DNA of 32,420 nucleotides from Spirochaetales bacterium (lineage in GTDB: Bacteria; Spirochaetota; Spirochaetia; SZUA-6; RPPD01): NCBI GenBank assembly GCA_016930675.1, contig JAFGGG010000026.1, positions 1 through 32,420 of the forward strand, in the 5' to 3' direction. The notes beneath the pieces are model-generated. The model had not been told where the DNA came from and made no database searches. It saw only the letters and a list, made by a program, of their open reading frames with translations. A program made the position numbers and the translations under genes. Numbering within the stretch: position 1 is the stretch's first letter; each line of letters starts with the position of its first letter. Positions 1-9,216 of this stretch are shown here, piece after piece.

Positions 1-35
1 CCCCCCAGGGGGGGGGGGGGGGGGGGGGGGGGGGG
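1..35. repeat. Homopolymer tract C6-A-G28 at the window edge
   Basis: The window opens with six C, one A and then 28 consecutive G, ending ten bases before the clpS start codon. Such a run is more typical of a sequencing or assembly end artefact than of real upstream DNA. Poly-G tracts in promoters are known as phase-variation switches in some spirochaetes, so a biological origin cannot be excluded. Because of it, the clpS promoter and ribosome binding site cannot be read. Confidence 0.9.
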
Positions 36-44
36 TAAAAAACA

Positions 45-353
45 ATGGCGGATTTTGATTACGAAGAAGGAATAAAAATACAATCAAAGCCTACAATCGA
101 TACTCCTAAAATGTATCGCGTGATCCTGCATAACGATCACTATACAACCATGGAGTTTGTGGTAGAAGTACTCATGAAGGTTTTTCACAAACCTGCTCAG
201 GAGGCAACTCAGATTATGCTGGATGTCCACCGTAAAGGTAAAGGCCAAGTAGGGGTATTTACCCGCGATATCGCGGAAACAAAAGTCGCGCAAGTTCTTT
301 ACCTGGCACGGCAAAGAGAATATCCTCTTAAATGTACATATGAACCAGCTTGA
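45..353 (+). CDS. clpS: ATP-dependent Clp protease adaptor ClpS
   Basis: This 102-aa protein matches the usual length of ClpS, the cytoplasmic N-recognin that delivers proteins with N-terminal Leu, Phe, Tyr or Trp to ClpA(P). The folded core begins near residue 22. The pocket for the substrate alpha-amino group is visible as N30-D31, with M36, M58 and H62 lining the hydrophobic pocket and V61 next to it. E. coli has N-D-D at the first motif; here the third position is His (H32). The C-terminal segment with GVFT, AETKVA and YPLKCT is typical. It is the first gene of clpS-clpA-aat, 14 nt before clpA. The ATG at 45 lies directly after the homopolymer, so its native leader is not visible. Family assignment is secure; the effect of H32 is unknown. 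Confidence 0.95.
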   Translation: MADFDYEEGIKIQSKPTIDTPKMYRVILHNDHYTTMEFVVEVLMKVFHKPAQEATQIMLDVHRKGKGQVGVFTRDIAETKVAQVLYLARQREYPLKCTYEPA

Positions 354-367
354 AGGGAAAATAAAGA

Positions 368-2632
368 GTGAATATAAATCATGAATTAAACAATATAATC
401 GCTGCCGCTTATCAGGAGGCCAAATCCAAACAGCATGAGTTTCTCACTCCTGAACATATCCTCTATGCCTGCGTCAAATCCAAACAAGGAGAACGCATAT
501 TCGCGGAATTAGGCGGCAGTGTTGACAGCTTAAAACTGAATTTAGAAGAATTTTTTAAAGAGCACATGACATCCGTGCAGGGTGACGAGCCCATTCAATC
601 GATATCTTTTAAGAATATTATGGAACGGGCTTTTCTGCATGTAGTCTCCGCAGAGAAACAAGAAATGGATATAGGTGATGTCCTGGTGGCACTGCTGGAT
701 GAAAAAGATTCATACGCGGCGTTTTATATCAAGAAACAAGGCATCACACGACTTGACATGCTGAATTATGTCTCACACGGCCAGGGTCTGGATGAACCTG
801 AAGATTTTGTCACTCCCGCTGAGCAGGAACCCGGGGAAGACAATGAAAAAGAGACAAAAAAAGCAAACCGTCTGTTAAAGGCTTTTACCACAGAGCTTAC
901 GGAAAAGGCGCGCCGCGGCGAGATCGATCCGCTGATAGGCAGAGAAGATATCGTAAAACGTACTATCCAAGTGCTCTGCCGCAGACTCAAAAACAATCCC
1001 GTGCACGTAGGCGATCCCGGAGTGGGGAAAACAGCCATCACCGAAGGGTTGGCCCAGGCTATTGTGAACGGGAAAGTACCTGAACCTCTTCAGGATTATC
1101 GTATTTTTGCGCTTGACATGGGAGCGCTTATCGCGGGAACCAAATACCGCGGCGACTTCGAAGAACGCCTGAAGCGCGTGTTAAATGAGTTGAAAAAAAT
1201 GCAAAACGTGATCCTGTTTATCGATGAGATTCATACGGTTGTGGGCGCGGGATCAGTGTCAGGGGGTTCCATGGACGCCTCCAACATCCTTAAACCGGTA
1301 TTAAGCTCCGGAAAACTGCGCTGTATCGGTTCAACCACTTACGAAGAGTATAAAAAGTATTTTGACCGTGACCGGGCTCTTTCCAGAAGGTTTCAAAAAA
1401 TCGAGGTTACAGAACCTACGGTTGAAGAAACCTACCAGATATTATTGGGATTAAAAAGTTATTATGAGAAGTATCATGAGTTGGAATACACTAAGGCGGC
1501 TCTGCAGGCCGCGGCCGATCTCTCTGCCAAATATATAAACGACAGGTATCTGCCCGATAAAGCCATTGATGTGATTGATGAAGCCGGAGCCTACGTGCGC
1601 TTATTTCCCGAGGCACCGTCTCATAAGAAAAAGAAGATCACGGAAAAGGACATAGAAAAGGTTGTGGCCACAATCGCCAAGATTCCGGAGCGCAGCGTCT
1701 CCTCAACAGAGACCACCAAATTAAAGGATCTTGAAGACCACCTTAAATCCGTGGTGTTCGGACAGGACCATGCAATTGAACTCGTTGTTCAGGCGATTAA
1801 AAGGTCGAGAGCGGGTTTTCATAAACCCGAAAAACCCATAGCCAACCTGCTTTTCGTGGGACCTACCGGTGTTGGCAAAACCGAACTGGCCCGGCAGCTG
1901 GCTTTGCATATGGGCGTGCCTCTGCACAGATTCGATATGAGTGAATATCAGGAAAAGCACACGGTCTCAAGACTGATCGGAGCGCCTCCCGGCTATGTGG
2001 GGTATGATGAAGGCGGCCTTTTAACCGATGCCATCCGCAAGAACCCTCATTCGGTCTTATTACTGGACGAGGTTGAAAAGGCGCACGAAGATATCTTTAA
2101 CATGCTCCTGCAAATTATGGATTATGCCACACTGACGGATAATAACGGTAAAAAAGCCGATTTTCGCAATGTAATTATTATTATGACATCCAACGCCGGT
2201 GCCAGAAACATCGGCAAACCGCTGGTGGGTTTCGGACAAAGAAATATTACTCACGATGCTATTTCAAAAGCGGTGGAAGAGATCTTTACTCCTGAGTTCA
2301 GAAACAGACTGGACAGTGTGGTTACTTTTAATAATCTTGATCTGGAAATCATGAAAATGATCGTAAAAAAGGAGCTTGCGGATTTTGAGGCTCAGTTAAA
2401 AGAAAAAAAAGTAGTCATTACAGTGACTGACAACTGTATAACCTGGCTGGCCGAAAAGGGCTTTTCTCCCCTTTTCGGGGCAAGAGAAGTGGCTCGTTTG
2501 ATTCAGGAAAAGGTTAAAAACTTTTTTGTTGATGAAGTTCTTTTCGGGAAACTGGCCGGTGGGGGAAAAGCTGTAATTGATGTCAAGGACGATGAGATAA
2601 AAATCAAAGTACCTGATCAAAAAACCAAATAA
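368..2632 (+). CDS. clpA: ATP-dependent Clp protease ATP-binding subunit ClpA
   Basis: ClpA is the hexameric AAA+ unfoldase that feeds ClpS-bound and other substrates into ClpP. The 754-aa product has the Clp N-domain (about 1-145), a first ATPase domain with Walker A GDPGVGKT (215-222) and Walker B D286-E287, and a second with Walker A GPTGVGKT (498-505) and Walker B D567-E568. A V-G-F tripeptide (620-622) sits in the loop after the second sensor region, where the ClpP-docking tripeptide is expected. There is no ClpB/ClpC-type coiled-coil M domain, which favours ClpA over those relatives. The start is GTG at 368; the nearby ATG at 380 is out of frame. A purine-rich GAAGGGAAA lies upstream. 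ClpP is not encoded in the window. Confidence 0.95.
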   Translation: MNINHELNNIIAAAYQEAKSKQHEFLTPEHILYACVKSKQGERIFAELGGSVDSLKLNLEEFFKEHMTSVQGDEPIQSISFKNIMERAFLHVVSAEKQEMDIGDVLVALLDEKDSYAAFYIKKQGITRLDMLNYVSHGQGLDEPEDFVTPAEQEPGEDNEKETKKANRLLKAFTTELTEKARRGEIDPLIGREDIVKRTIQVLCRRLKNNPVHVGDPGVGKTAITEGLAQAIVNGKVPEPLQDYRIFALDMGALIAGTKYRGDFEERLKRVLNELKKMQNVILFIDEIHTVVGAGSVSGGSMDASNILKPVLSSGKLRCIGSTTYEEYKKYFDRDRALSRRFQKIEVTEPTVEETYQILLGLKSYYEKYHELEYTKAALQAAADLSAKYINDRYLPDKAIDVIDEAGAYVRLFPEAPSHKKKKITEKDIEKVVATIAKIPERSVSSTETTKLKDLEDHLKSVVFGQDHAIELVVQAIKRSRAGFHKPEKPIANLLFVGPTGVGKTELARQLALHMGVPLHRFDMSEYQEKHTVSRLIGAPPGYVGYDEGGLLTDAIRKNPHSVLLLDEVEKAHEDIFNMLLQIMDYATLTDNNGKKADFRNVIIIMTSNAGARNIGKPLVGFGQRNITHDAISKAVEEIFTPEFRNRLDSVVTFNNLDLEIMKMIVKKELADFEAQLKEKKVVITVTDNCITWLAEKGFSPLFGAREVARLIQEKVKNFFVDEVLFGKLAGGGKAVIDVKDDEIKIKVPDQKTK

Positions 2633-2639
2633 TCCGCTT

Positions 2640-3329
2640 ATGCCGATTTTTCCTGTAGGAAAAGACATAGTATTCCCTCCGGTCCAACTTGCAACCAAAG
2701 AGGGAATTATCGCTGTTGGCGGTGACCTTTCAGTACCAAGACTGCTCAGCGCTTATAAACAGGGAATCTTCCCCTGGTACAGTCCCCCTGATCCAATTCT
2801 TTGGTGGTCACCCGATCCACGTATGATCATGTTTCCGCATGAAGCGCGTGTGTCCAAGTCCATGGAAAAGATTATCAAAAAAAATGTGTTTTCTTTTAGC
2901 TGCGATCAGAATTTCAAAGAAGTAATGCTCGGCTGCAGATGTCCGCGAAAAGAAGGCCCGGAGACCTGGATTTCGGATGAAATACTCGAAGCTTACTGCA
3001 GACTTCATGAATTGGGATACGCGCATTCGGTTGAGGTTTGGCATAAGGACGAACTCGCAGGCGGATTGTATGGTGTATCTTTAGGCTCAATATTTATCGG
3101 GGAGTCTATGTTCTATAAGGTGAGCAATGCTTCCAAGGCGGCCTTTATCATATTCGCAAGACGGCTTGCGGAACTGGGATTCACCCTCATCGACTGCCAG
3201 GTATATACGCCTCACCTGGCAAGTCTGGGCGCCTGGACTATTCCCCGTCACCAATATCTGAAATTATTACGCCAGTGCCTGCAGCACAATGATCGCAGAG
3301 GGAGCTGGAAAAATATTTTTGATAATTAA
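2640..3329 (+). CDS. aat: Leucyl/phenylalanyl-tRNA-protein transferase
   Basis: Aat moves Leu or Phe from aminoacyl-tRNA onto proteins with N-terminal Lys or Arg, creating the degrons read by ClpS. The 229-aa product has the family's FPP segment (12-14), AVGGDLS region (25-31), GIFPWY (42-47), the GGLYGVSLG and GESMF blocks (141-158) and the catalytic D185-C-Q187 motif followed by HLASLGA, equivalent to Asp186/Gln188 of the E. coli enzyme. It begins 7 nt after the clpA stop with no good ribosome binding site, so translation is probably coupled to clpA. Length and motifs are complete. Its position beside clpS and clpA makes a full N-degron tagging and recognition unit. Confidence 0.95.
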   Translation: MPIFPVGKDIVFPPVQLATKEGIIAVGGDLSVPRLLSAYKQGIFPWYSPPDPILWWSPDPRMIMFPHEARVSKSMEKIIKKNVFSFSCDQNFKEVMLGCRCPRKEGPETWISDEILEAYCRLHELGYAHSVEVWHKDELAGGLYGVSLGSIFIGESMFYKVSNASKAAFIIFARRLAELGFTLIDCQVYTPHLASLGAWTIPRHQYLKLLRQCLQHNDRRGSWKNIFDN

Positions 3330-3340
3330 TTGTAACCACA

Positions 3341-3412
3341 GATTACACAGATTTCGCCGATTAAAATATAGATTACACAGAGATTTTAAATTTATTTTTT
3401 CTTAATCTGTGT
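3341..3412. repeat. CACAGATTACACAG-type intergenic repeat with inverted arm
   Basis: The decamer gattacacag occurs at 3341-3350 and 3371-3380, and aatctgtgt at 3404-3412 is the reverse complement of acacagatt at 3345-3353. The arms can form a long-loop hairpin between the convergent ends of aat and the downstream minus-strand gene, followed by a T-rich stretch. It may act as a weak bidirectional terminator, or simply be a dispersed intergenic repeat. Confidence 0.5.
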
Positions 3413-3417
3413 TTTTC

Positions 3418-3933
3418 TTATTCCTGAGCTATCAGCCTGACACTCTTTACGATAGTATTAAGCACCTCGAGGAAGCGCGTTCCGGACTCCGGCGGTTGAT
3501 AAGCAATAGCCATAAAATAAAGAGTATTGTTGAATTTCAGCAAATAAAGCTCGCCTTCCACATTATTTTCCGGTTCCGTTATGCGCACATGAAACCATTC
3601 CACTTCATTAATCATAACCAGATCGGGCTCGCCGTGTGCATAGTTATTTTCCTGCATCAGCTCTTCAAAATACGCCTGTAATGACTTTTCCTCCGTATAA
3701 TCCAACGACGTAATCTGTATACCGAACGCCGCTTTCTCATGCCCGTCATAGGTCCATTCCGGTGAAAGAACTACTATCTGCTGTGATTCTTCTTCCCGCT
3801 GCCAATCCTCAGGGTAGCTGAAAACTATACCAAACCTGTCGCTTTTATATTCCGTATACTCCACCGCCCAGGTAAAATTGCTTGCAGAGTATATCAGAAA
3901 AACTGTTATCACTGATAATTTTATTTGTCTCAT
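3418..3933 (-). CDS. Secreted PsbP/DcrB-like protein
   Basis: This 171-aa protein has a clear signal peptide (hydrophobic segment about residues 5-22, probable cleavage after TWA at 21-23) and then a single compact domain. The [11 protein letters not shown] motif near the mature N-terminus and the closing run ending in IVKSVRL resemble PsbP/DcrB-type (DUF1795-like) domains, which occur in exported proteins of varied and mostly unknown role. The start is ATG at 3933, preceded by an AAGGG ribosome binding site. It is transcribed divergently from hppA and has its own promoter. It ends next to the intergenic repeat and converges with aat. Fold assignment is moderate; no specific function is claimed. 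Confidence 0.7.
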   Translation of the reverse strand: MRQIKLSVITVFLIYSASNFTWAVEYTEYKSDRFGIVFSYPEDWQREEESQQIVVLSPEWTYDGHEKAAFGIQITSLDYTEEKSLQAYFEELMQENNYAHGEPDLVMINEVEWFHVRITEPENNVEGELYLLKFNNTLYFMAIAYQPPESGTRFLEVLNTIVKSVRLIAQE

Positions 3934-3956
3934 ATCGTTGATCCCTTACAGCAGCA

Positions 3957-3985
3957 AGTATATACCAGCTTAATAGTCGAATCAA
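3957..3985 (-). promoter_or_regulatory. Sigma70-type promoter for the PsbP-like gene
   Basis: On the minus strand TTGATT (3985-3980), a 17-bp spacer and TATACT (3962-3957) lie 23 nt before the ATG at 3933. It is divergent from the hppA promoter. Confidence 0.55.
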
Positions 3986-4017
3986 GCCAATTCCGTGGTT
4001 ATAAACAGCAGTACATA

Positions 4018-4046
4018 TTGACCTTCCCGCCATTTCATTTTATACT
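4018..4046 (+). promoter_or_regulatory. Sigma70-type promoter for hppA
   Basis: TTGACC (4018-4023), a 17-bp spacer and TATACT (4041-4046) form a near-consensus promoter. Transcription would begin near 4053, giving a leader of about 50 nt with AGGAGG at 4091-4096. This placement supports the GTG start at 4105. Confidence 0.65.
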
Positions 4047-4104
4047 TCCCAACTTACAACAAAATTATAATACACGTTTTCATATAAAGAAGGAGGATTG
4101 TATA

Positions 4105-6435
4105 GTGAGTAAAAAAATTACCATTACTATCTTAACTGTAGTAATGAGTCTCATTCCTCTGGTCTGTTTTGCCGAAGCTGGAACAGGCGGGGATCAAGGC
4201 ACCGACCTCATGTGGATCACCTGGATAGGTTCCATTGCGGCCTTGATTTTTGCCGCGGTTCTGGCAATCCGGGTTTTAAAAAAAGACCAGGGTACGGATA
4301 AGATGATAGAAATCAGTAAAGCGGTACAGGACGGCGCCTTGGCCTACCTCAAACAGCAGTACAAGGTCGTGGGAATTTTCTTTTTTGTCATATTCGCGCT
4401 TTTTCTGAGTCTGTCTTTCGGAACAAACGGCAGACTCATGTCGCCTTTTGTCCCATTTGCCTTTATAACCGGGGGCTTTTTTTCCGGTCTTGCCGGTTAC
4501 ATCGGTATGTATGTGGCCACCCGCTCCAACGCGCGTACGGCCTGGGCAGCTAAAAAAAGTCTCAACTCAGGTTTACGGGTAGCCTTTAACTCAGGTACCG
4601 TAATGGGTATGGTTGTCGTAGGCTTGGGGCTGTTGGACCTTTCCATCTGGTGGACGCTGCTTCATTATGTGTTTATGCCGATGGGGATCATAAAAAGCGT
4701 GGCTGAAATTCCACCCATCATGATTACCTTTGGCATGGGCGCCTCTTCAATGGCGCTGTTCGCCCGTCTGGGCGGCGGTATCTATACCAAAGCGGCCGAT
4801 GTGGGAGCAGATCTTGTCGGAAAAGTTGAGGCGGGTATTCCTGAGGACGATCCGCGCAATCCGGCGACCATAGCCGATAATGTGGGTGATAATGTAGGTG
4901 ATGTGGCCGGAATGGGCGCGGACCTCTATGAATCGTATGTTGGTTCGATTGTAGCCACCATGGCCCTTGGAGCTGTGGCTTCCTATGGCCTGCAGGGAAC
5001 CATTTCCGCTATCCAGGCCATACAGATCCCTGTAACATTGGGCACGATCGGCGTTCTGTGTTCGATTCTTTGCACTTTTTTGGTTCGCGCCAAAGAAGAC
5101 GCCTCACAAAAGGTGCTGTTGCGGGCACTTCGTCTCGGTGTGTACGGATCCACAGTACTGATCTCCCTGTTATCTTTCGGGCTTATTTATTTTGTTTTGG
5201 GGCAGGAATTTTTAGGTATTTGGGGTTCCATTATGGTCGGACTTCTGGCCGGAAATATCATCGCCTATTTTACGGAGTACTATACCTCGGACCACTACAA
5301 ACCCACACGCAATCTTTCGGCGGAATCTCAGACCGGACCGGCCACCATAATCATCGGCGGGCTGTCTTTGGGTATGGCCTCCACACTTGTGCCGGTCCTT
5401 ACAGTAGTAGCCGCCACACTGGGCGCGTTTTTCTTTTCAGGACTCTGCACAGGTGCCCTAAACGTATCACTGGGTCTCTACGGTATCGGAATCGCCGCTG
5501 TGGGTATGCTTTCCACGCTGGGGATTACCTTAGCCACCGATGCCTACGGGCCGGTAGCTGATAATGCCGGCGGTATCGCGGAAATGGCTAATTTGGGCGA
5601 GGATGTACGCAAGCGTACGGATGCTCTTGACTCGCTGGGCAACACCACGGCAGCCACGGGCAAGGGCTTTGCCATCGGTGCCGCGGCCCTCACGGCTTTG
5701 GCGCTGTTGGCTGAATTCGGCAATAAGCTGCTTGAGTTTCTCCAGCACAATATTGATCAGACCTCTATGGCCTTTAAAAGCTTTTATAATGGAATCCTGA
5801 ACTTTGAGGTCTGGCAGGCAGGCGGATTTGCCATCGATCTCACCTTTCTTAAAATAGACCTGCTCAATCCCATCATTCTGGTAGGGTTATTCATCGGTGT
5901 GATGCTGCCTTTTGTGTTCTCTTCCATGTCCATGAAAGCAGTGGGACGCGCTGCAGGCAGTATGGTGAAAGAGGTGCGCAGACAGTTCAAGGAGAAAAAG
6001 GGTATTTTAAAGGGCACGGAAAAGCCGGATTATGCGGCCTGCGTTATGATCTCTACCAAAGGCGCGCAGAAAGAGATGATCCTTCCCTCACTGCTGGCTA
6101 TTGTAGCACCGATTATCGTAGGTATCCTTTTAGGGCCTTTCGCGGTGGTAGCTCTAATCGCAGGAGCCTTGGGAACAGGATTCGTGCTGGCCATCATGAT
6201 GGCCAACGCGGGCGGCGCCTGGGATAACGCCAAGAAATACATCGAAGGCGGACAGCACGGCGGTAAGGGATCGGAACAGCATAAAGCGGCAGTGGTGGGT
6301 GATACGGTCGGTGATCCTTTCAAAGACACTTCAGGACCGTCCATTAACATCCTGATTAAGCTTATGTCCATGGTCTCGATTGTATTCGCACCCGTGTTCG
6401 TGGTGCTGAATAATTATATTGTTCAGATCTTTTAG
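4105..6435 (+). CDS. hppA: Membrane-bound ion-translocating pyrophosphatase, K+-dependent type
   Basis: This integral membrane enzyme hydrolyses PPi and pumps H+ or Na+ across the inner membrane. The 776-aa product has many membrane segments and the three acidic substrate loops: [11 protein letters not shown] starting at D232 with the following [21 protein letters not shown], and DNAKKY with [15 protein letters not shown] near the C-terminus. The NTTAATGKG signature carries A516 and G519 where K+-independent enzymes have Lys and Thr, so it belongs to the K+-dependent group, which contains both H+ and Na+ pumps; the ion cannot be told from the sequence by eye. The frame stays open upstream to 3925, but GTG at 4105 has an ideal AGGAGG 8 nt away and a promoter upstream, so it is the chosen start. 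The N-terminal 25 residues look like a cleavable signal. A strong terminator follows. Confidence 0.95.
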   Translation: MSKKITITILTVVMSLIPLVCFAEAGTGGDQGTDLMWITWIGSIAALIFAAVLAIRVLKKDQGTDKMIEISKAVQDGALAYLKQQYKVVGIFFFVIFALFLSLSFGTNGRLMSPFVPFAFITGGFFSGLAGYIGMYVATRSNARTAWAAKKSLNSGLRVAFNSGTVMGMVVVGLGLLDLSIWWTLLHYVFMPMGIIKSVAEIPPIMITFGMGASSMALFARLGGGIYTKAADVGADLVGKVEAGIPEDDPRNPATIADNVGDNVGDVAGMGADLYESYVGSIVATMALGAVASYGLQGTISAIQAIQIPVTLGTIGVLCSILCTFLVRAKEDASQKVLLRALRLGVYGSTVLISLLSFGLIYFVLGQEFLGIWGSIMVGLLAGNIIAYFTEYYTSDHYKPTRNLSAESQTGPATIIIGGLSLGMASTLVPVLTVVAATLGAFFFSGLCTGALNVSLGLYGIGIAAVGMLSTLGITLATDAYGPVADNAGGIAEMANLGEDVRKRTDALDSLGNTTAATGKGFAIGAAALTALALLAEFGNKLLEFLQHNIDQTSMAFKSFYNGILNFEVWQAGGFAIDLTFLKIDLLNPIILVGLFIGVMLPFVFSSMSMKAVGRAAGSMVKEVRRQFKEKKGILKGTEKPDYAACVMISTKGAQKEMILPSLLAIVAPIIVGILLGPFAVVALIAGALGTGFVLAIMMANAGGAWDNAKKYIEGGQHGGKGSEQHKAAVVGDTVGDPFKDTSGPSINILIKLMSMVSIVFAPVFVVLNNYIVQIF

Positions 6436-6493
6436 ATTAATTGACTACACTTTCCATTTCATATAAAAGGGCTGTTAAATTCAGCCTGATTAG

Positions 6494-6526
6494 AAAGCCC
6501 CGGGCGTAAAGTCCGGGGCTTTTTTT
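6494..6526 (+). terminator. Rho-independent terminator of hppA
   Basis: The inverted repeat aaagccccgg (6494-6503) and ccggggcttt (6513-6522) forms a GC-rich 10-bp stem, and a T7 run (6520-6526) begins in its right arm, 58 nt after the hppA stop. Its right end overlaps the 3' end of the convergent SH3 gene, which may share it. Confidence 0.9.
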
Positions 6527-7159
6527 ATGGTTTAAATCCGGAAAGCCAGGTGTTGTAAAACTCAACCGCGGTCCGGTTATCCACATCCTGCATCTGAATC
6601 ATAAACATCTTCCCGTTTTTCAGATAATAAACCTCTCGGCGGGAATATGTCTGAGGGGACTTAGGGATATCCACCTTAACCACTTCGAGTTTGCCCGATC
6701 CGCTTGTGATTTCTGTTGTGCCTTCGGGTGGATTATAGAATTCGGTAGTGAAATGAGTGATAATAATCACGGGCCGGCCTTTTTCCGCTATATCACCTTG
6801 GATAAAAAGGGAGTCGCCGTCGGTCTCACCTGTTGTTTTATCGTTATAACCCGTTAAAAATCCGCCGAATACCCAGCCGGCCTTTCCCTTCCAGTTGATT
6901 TTGCTCCATCTTCCCGTTATACCGGAAATGGCAACCGGAGCTCCTGTTTCTTCAATCAATAACACCTGTTCGCCGTAGGGTATGAGACCGATCTTTTTTG
7001 CTCCTAAGTTCGGCGCTTCTCTCATGTTCAACCCCGCATCCGCGCTTACCCAGCGGGATTCGTCCGTACCACTAAATACCGTTTTGGCAATAAACAATCA
7101 GCGTATTAGTTAAAAAAAAGAAACACGATGCTTAAAAATATGGATTTATTTTTTTTCAT
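6525..7159 (-). pseudogene. Secreted SH3-domain protein, 5' end out of frame
   Basis: The intact frame (7097-6525, 190 codons, opening with TTG right after an in-frame TGA) contains a bacterial SH3 domain (about residues 15-80, LNMREAP through GITGRW to GWVFGGF) and a C-terminal beta-rich region of unknown type. It lacks a signal peptide and a ribosome binding site. Upstream, ATG at 7159 opens MKKNKSIFLSIVFLFFN, a typical signal-peptide start, which stops at 7106. Removing one T from the T8 run (plus-strand A8 at 7112-7119) and one A from the AAAA before the SH3 frame would join the two into a continuous secreted protein. Either the gene has decayed by two indels or the assembly has homopolymer errors. 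SH3 domains of this kind bind peptides or cell-wall material in exported proteins; no specific role is claimed. Related SH3 domains recur at 27176-32420. Confidence 0.7.
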
Positions 7160-7260
7160 TTTTTTCTGCTTTTTTAAATTTTAATCACTACTCTGTTAAT
7201 CGACATTCCACCGCCATAGGCGGCGGCTTTTTCGTAAGTAAAAACATCCACTGAAAATAT

Positions 7261-9066
7261 TCAATCTTTCACAAAAATTCTTGCATCATAAGGAGGTATG
7301 GTGAATTGTGTTCCCGTTTTCTTTGTGGTGACATCCTTATGTGCTGCTTCAAGCGTTACCACTGTTTGTGCGGAATTATTATTTACAATGACAATCCCAT
7401 GTTCAAATTTTCTGCTGTACACCTGTTTTTTACTGTTGCCTTGGCCGTACGCGCCGGTTTTATAACTCTCCAGCGGATTACCAAGATCCGCGTCATACTC
7501 ATCGAACCACCACAGCTGGCCGTGCAGGCAGTCACCTCTGTCATAACCAAAATACCCCCCGTCTTCTAACAGTGACGTACCCAAACCCAACCTCATTCGT
7601 CTTAAATCGTCAGCTGTTAACTGCTGCAGGCTCTCCGCTTGTTCCTGAGATCGATTCATTCTCACATCCACGGATATAAAGTGAAATCTTGTTACATTAT
7701 AAGGATTCGCTTCATCAATACAGGTTTTATACCCGTCCCACGTACCGTAAATACCTTTAAGCCAGGGCTGGGTTTGGGGATACTGCGCTCCGTAATGTGC
7801 ATCCCAATAGTAACTTCCGAATTCATTACCCAGCGCGTTCTCATGCATGTCCCCGTTTGCGTATTTGTAATATGGACAGTTTTTTGTCCAGGGAATCCCC
7901 CCGTTTCCCGTAAGTATCGCGTTCGGACATTTTTCCCTCAGATTCTTTAGAAGATAAAGTACGCCCTCATTGTATTTTTTATGATCATCCTCATTAAAAT
8001 CACCATCCTCATCCGTATCGAATGTGGGAGGATTATCCGTGGACGCGAAGGTAGGCGCCCCTTCCGCCAGGATATCGAACATTACCCCATCGTATAGTCC
8101 GGTATCCAAATAATATGTCTTCACGAAATTAATCACATGTTTGGGGTAGGCGAAATTATGCTTATAGGGATTCATCAAATGCCCTCCCCAGTGCGGTACC
8201 ATATACTTTCCCGTAACCGTTTTACCGTACCAGTTATGCGGATCATTCTCTCCGGGAATTGCTTCTCCAACATCCATGCCTGCCGGTTCCTGACCGAACG
8301 GTATGTAGACCAATAGGGTAATATGCGGATTGGTCTTTCTTATTTTTGACAGGGAGACTCCCATCCATTTAACCATGAAATGAGGAATGATTAACACATC
8401 CCACTGTGCCAATCTTTCTTCACGATCCACAACCTGACCCTCGAAAGAAAGGGTATGAAAATAATTTACCAGCTTGGGATACTTTCTTGTTACCTTACCG
8501 GTGGGCGGTAATTTTGCCCCTCTTACGATTTTATCCACATCAATTTTTTTCAAGATGATTTCATCCAGATACACGTCAATATCATTCGTGCCCAGCTGGA
8601 ACTCTATATAGGCATCCGGATCCGTGGGTTCCAACATCGTAAATTTGAATGCGTAGTTCTTTTTCTCGGCAGTAAGCAGATATGTTTTAAATTCGGAATA
8701 TAATGTCCACGGCTCCCCTGCCAAACCCACTTTGACCCATATATTCCTGGTCCCGGATGCCGAGCGCGCTTTAAAGGAGACCTCGTACGACAAGCCCTGT
8801 TCCATTGTTAATCCGGTTTGATTTAGATTTATCGAATACGTGCACTCTCCGCCTTGTCTGATGTTTACATGCAGCTCCCCCCTTTCCACGGCAAGGTAAG
8901 CTTCGCCTCCCAATTGTGAAAATAAATTCCAACCGGAAGTCGCGCTCGCGAAATCGCCGTTAACTATCATATTAGGCGAATCACTGAATACATCTCTATT
9001 GGTACTGCTGAAAAATAAGAACAGAACTAATAATGCGCATAGAGAAAGATTTTGTTTTTTCAGCAT
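7261..9066 (-). CDS. Secreted putative glycoside hydrolase with carbohydrate-binding module
   Basis: The 601-aa protein has a signal peptide (about 1-28). Residues about 32-175 form a jelly-roll like CBM4/9 modules (NGDFASATSGW, ending in IDVYLDEIILKK). A TIM-barrel-like region (about 192-520) with YDGVMFDIL at 325-333 and GNGG at 387-390 resembles the putative hydrolase family GHL15; a small beta-domain ends the protein. An EF-hand-like calcium loop lies at 350-361 (D350, D352, D354, G355, D361). D331 in GVMFDIL is a candidate acidic active-site residue, by analogy only. It probably acts on polysaccharide outside the cytoplasm; the substrate is unknown. The ATG at 9066 has AAGG about 8 nt upstream. 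It is downstream of the RND pump gene on the same strand but 150 nt away, so it is probably a separate unit. Confidence 0.7.
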   Translation of the reverse strand: MLKKQNLSLCALLVLFLFFSSTNRDVFSDSPNMIVNGDFASATSGWNLFSQLGGEAYLAVERGELHVNIRQGGECTYSINLNQTGLTMEQGLSYEVSFKARSASGTRNIWVKVGLAGEPWTLYSEFKTYLLTAEKKNYAFKFTMLEPTDPDAYIEFQLGTNDIDVYLDEIILKKIDVDKIVRGAKLPPTGKVTRKYPKLVNYFHTLSFEGQVVDREERLAQWDVLIIPHFMVKWMGVSLSKIRKTNPHITLLVYIPFGQEPAGMDVGEAIPGENDPHNWYGKTVTGKYMVPHWGGHLMNPYKHNFAYPKHVINFVKTYYLDTGLYDGVMFDILAEGAPTFASTDNPPTFDTDEDGDFNEDDHKKYNEGVLYLLKNLREKCPNAILTGNGGIPWTKNCPYYKYANGDMHENALGNEFGSYYWDAHYGAQYPQTQPWLKGIYGTWDGYKTCIDEANPYNVTRFHFISVDVRMNRSQEQAESLQQLTADDLRRMRLGLGTSLLEDGGYFGYDRGDCLHGQLWWFDEYDADLGNPLESYKTGAYGQGNSKKQVYSRKFEHGIVIVNNNSAQTVVTLEAAHKDVTTKKTGTQFTIPPYDARIFVKD

Positions 9067-9156
9067 GTTTTAACCTTATGTGCTTAAGATTTTTATTATA
9101 ACACCTCTACATAATTATATACTGTTTACAAAAAAAATCAGCATCCAAAAATTTAA

Positions 9157-9173
9157 TTAATAAGGCTTATTAA
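9157..9173 (-). terminator. Possible weak terminator after the RND pump gene
   Basis: A 7-bp AT-only stem (ttaataa/ttattaa with a 3-nt loop) lies 43 nt after the pump stop codon and is followed on the minus strand by ttaaattttt. The stem is weak, so this is tentative. Confidence 0.3.
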
Positions 9174-9216
9174 CAGGGTAACGGTCGGTTTTTGATTTTT
9201 TTGATCCGGCGCAAGA

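Noticed and set aside
3341..3412. CACAGATTACACAG repeats as a CRISPR array
   Set aside because: Only two short direct copies with no regular spacers and no cas genes.
3925..4104. A 60-codon N-terminal extension of hppA
   Set aside because: It would start upstream of the hppA promoter, without a ribosome binding site, and overlaps the divergent promoter; GTG 4105 with AGGAGG is much better.
5058..5561. Second frame of 167 codons inside hppA
   Set aside because: It overlaps conserved pyrophosphatase sequence on the same strand and encodes an Arg/His-rich product typical of a wrong frame.
7204..7233. GC hairpin ccgcc-ata-ggcgg followed by T5 as a terminator
   Set aside because: The T-run is on the plus strand, where no gene ends; on the minus strand, after the hydrolase gene, the hairpin lacks a T tail.
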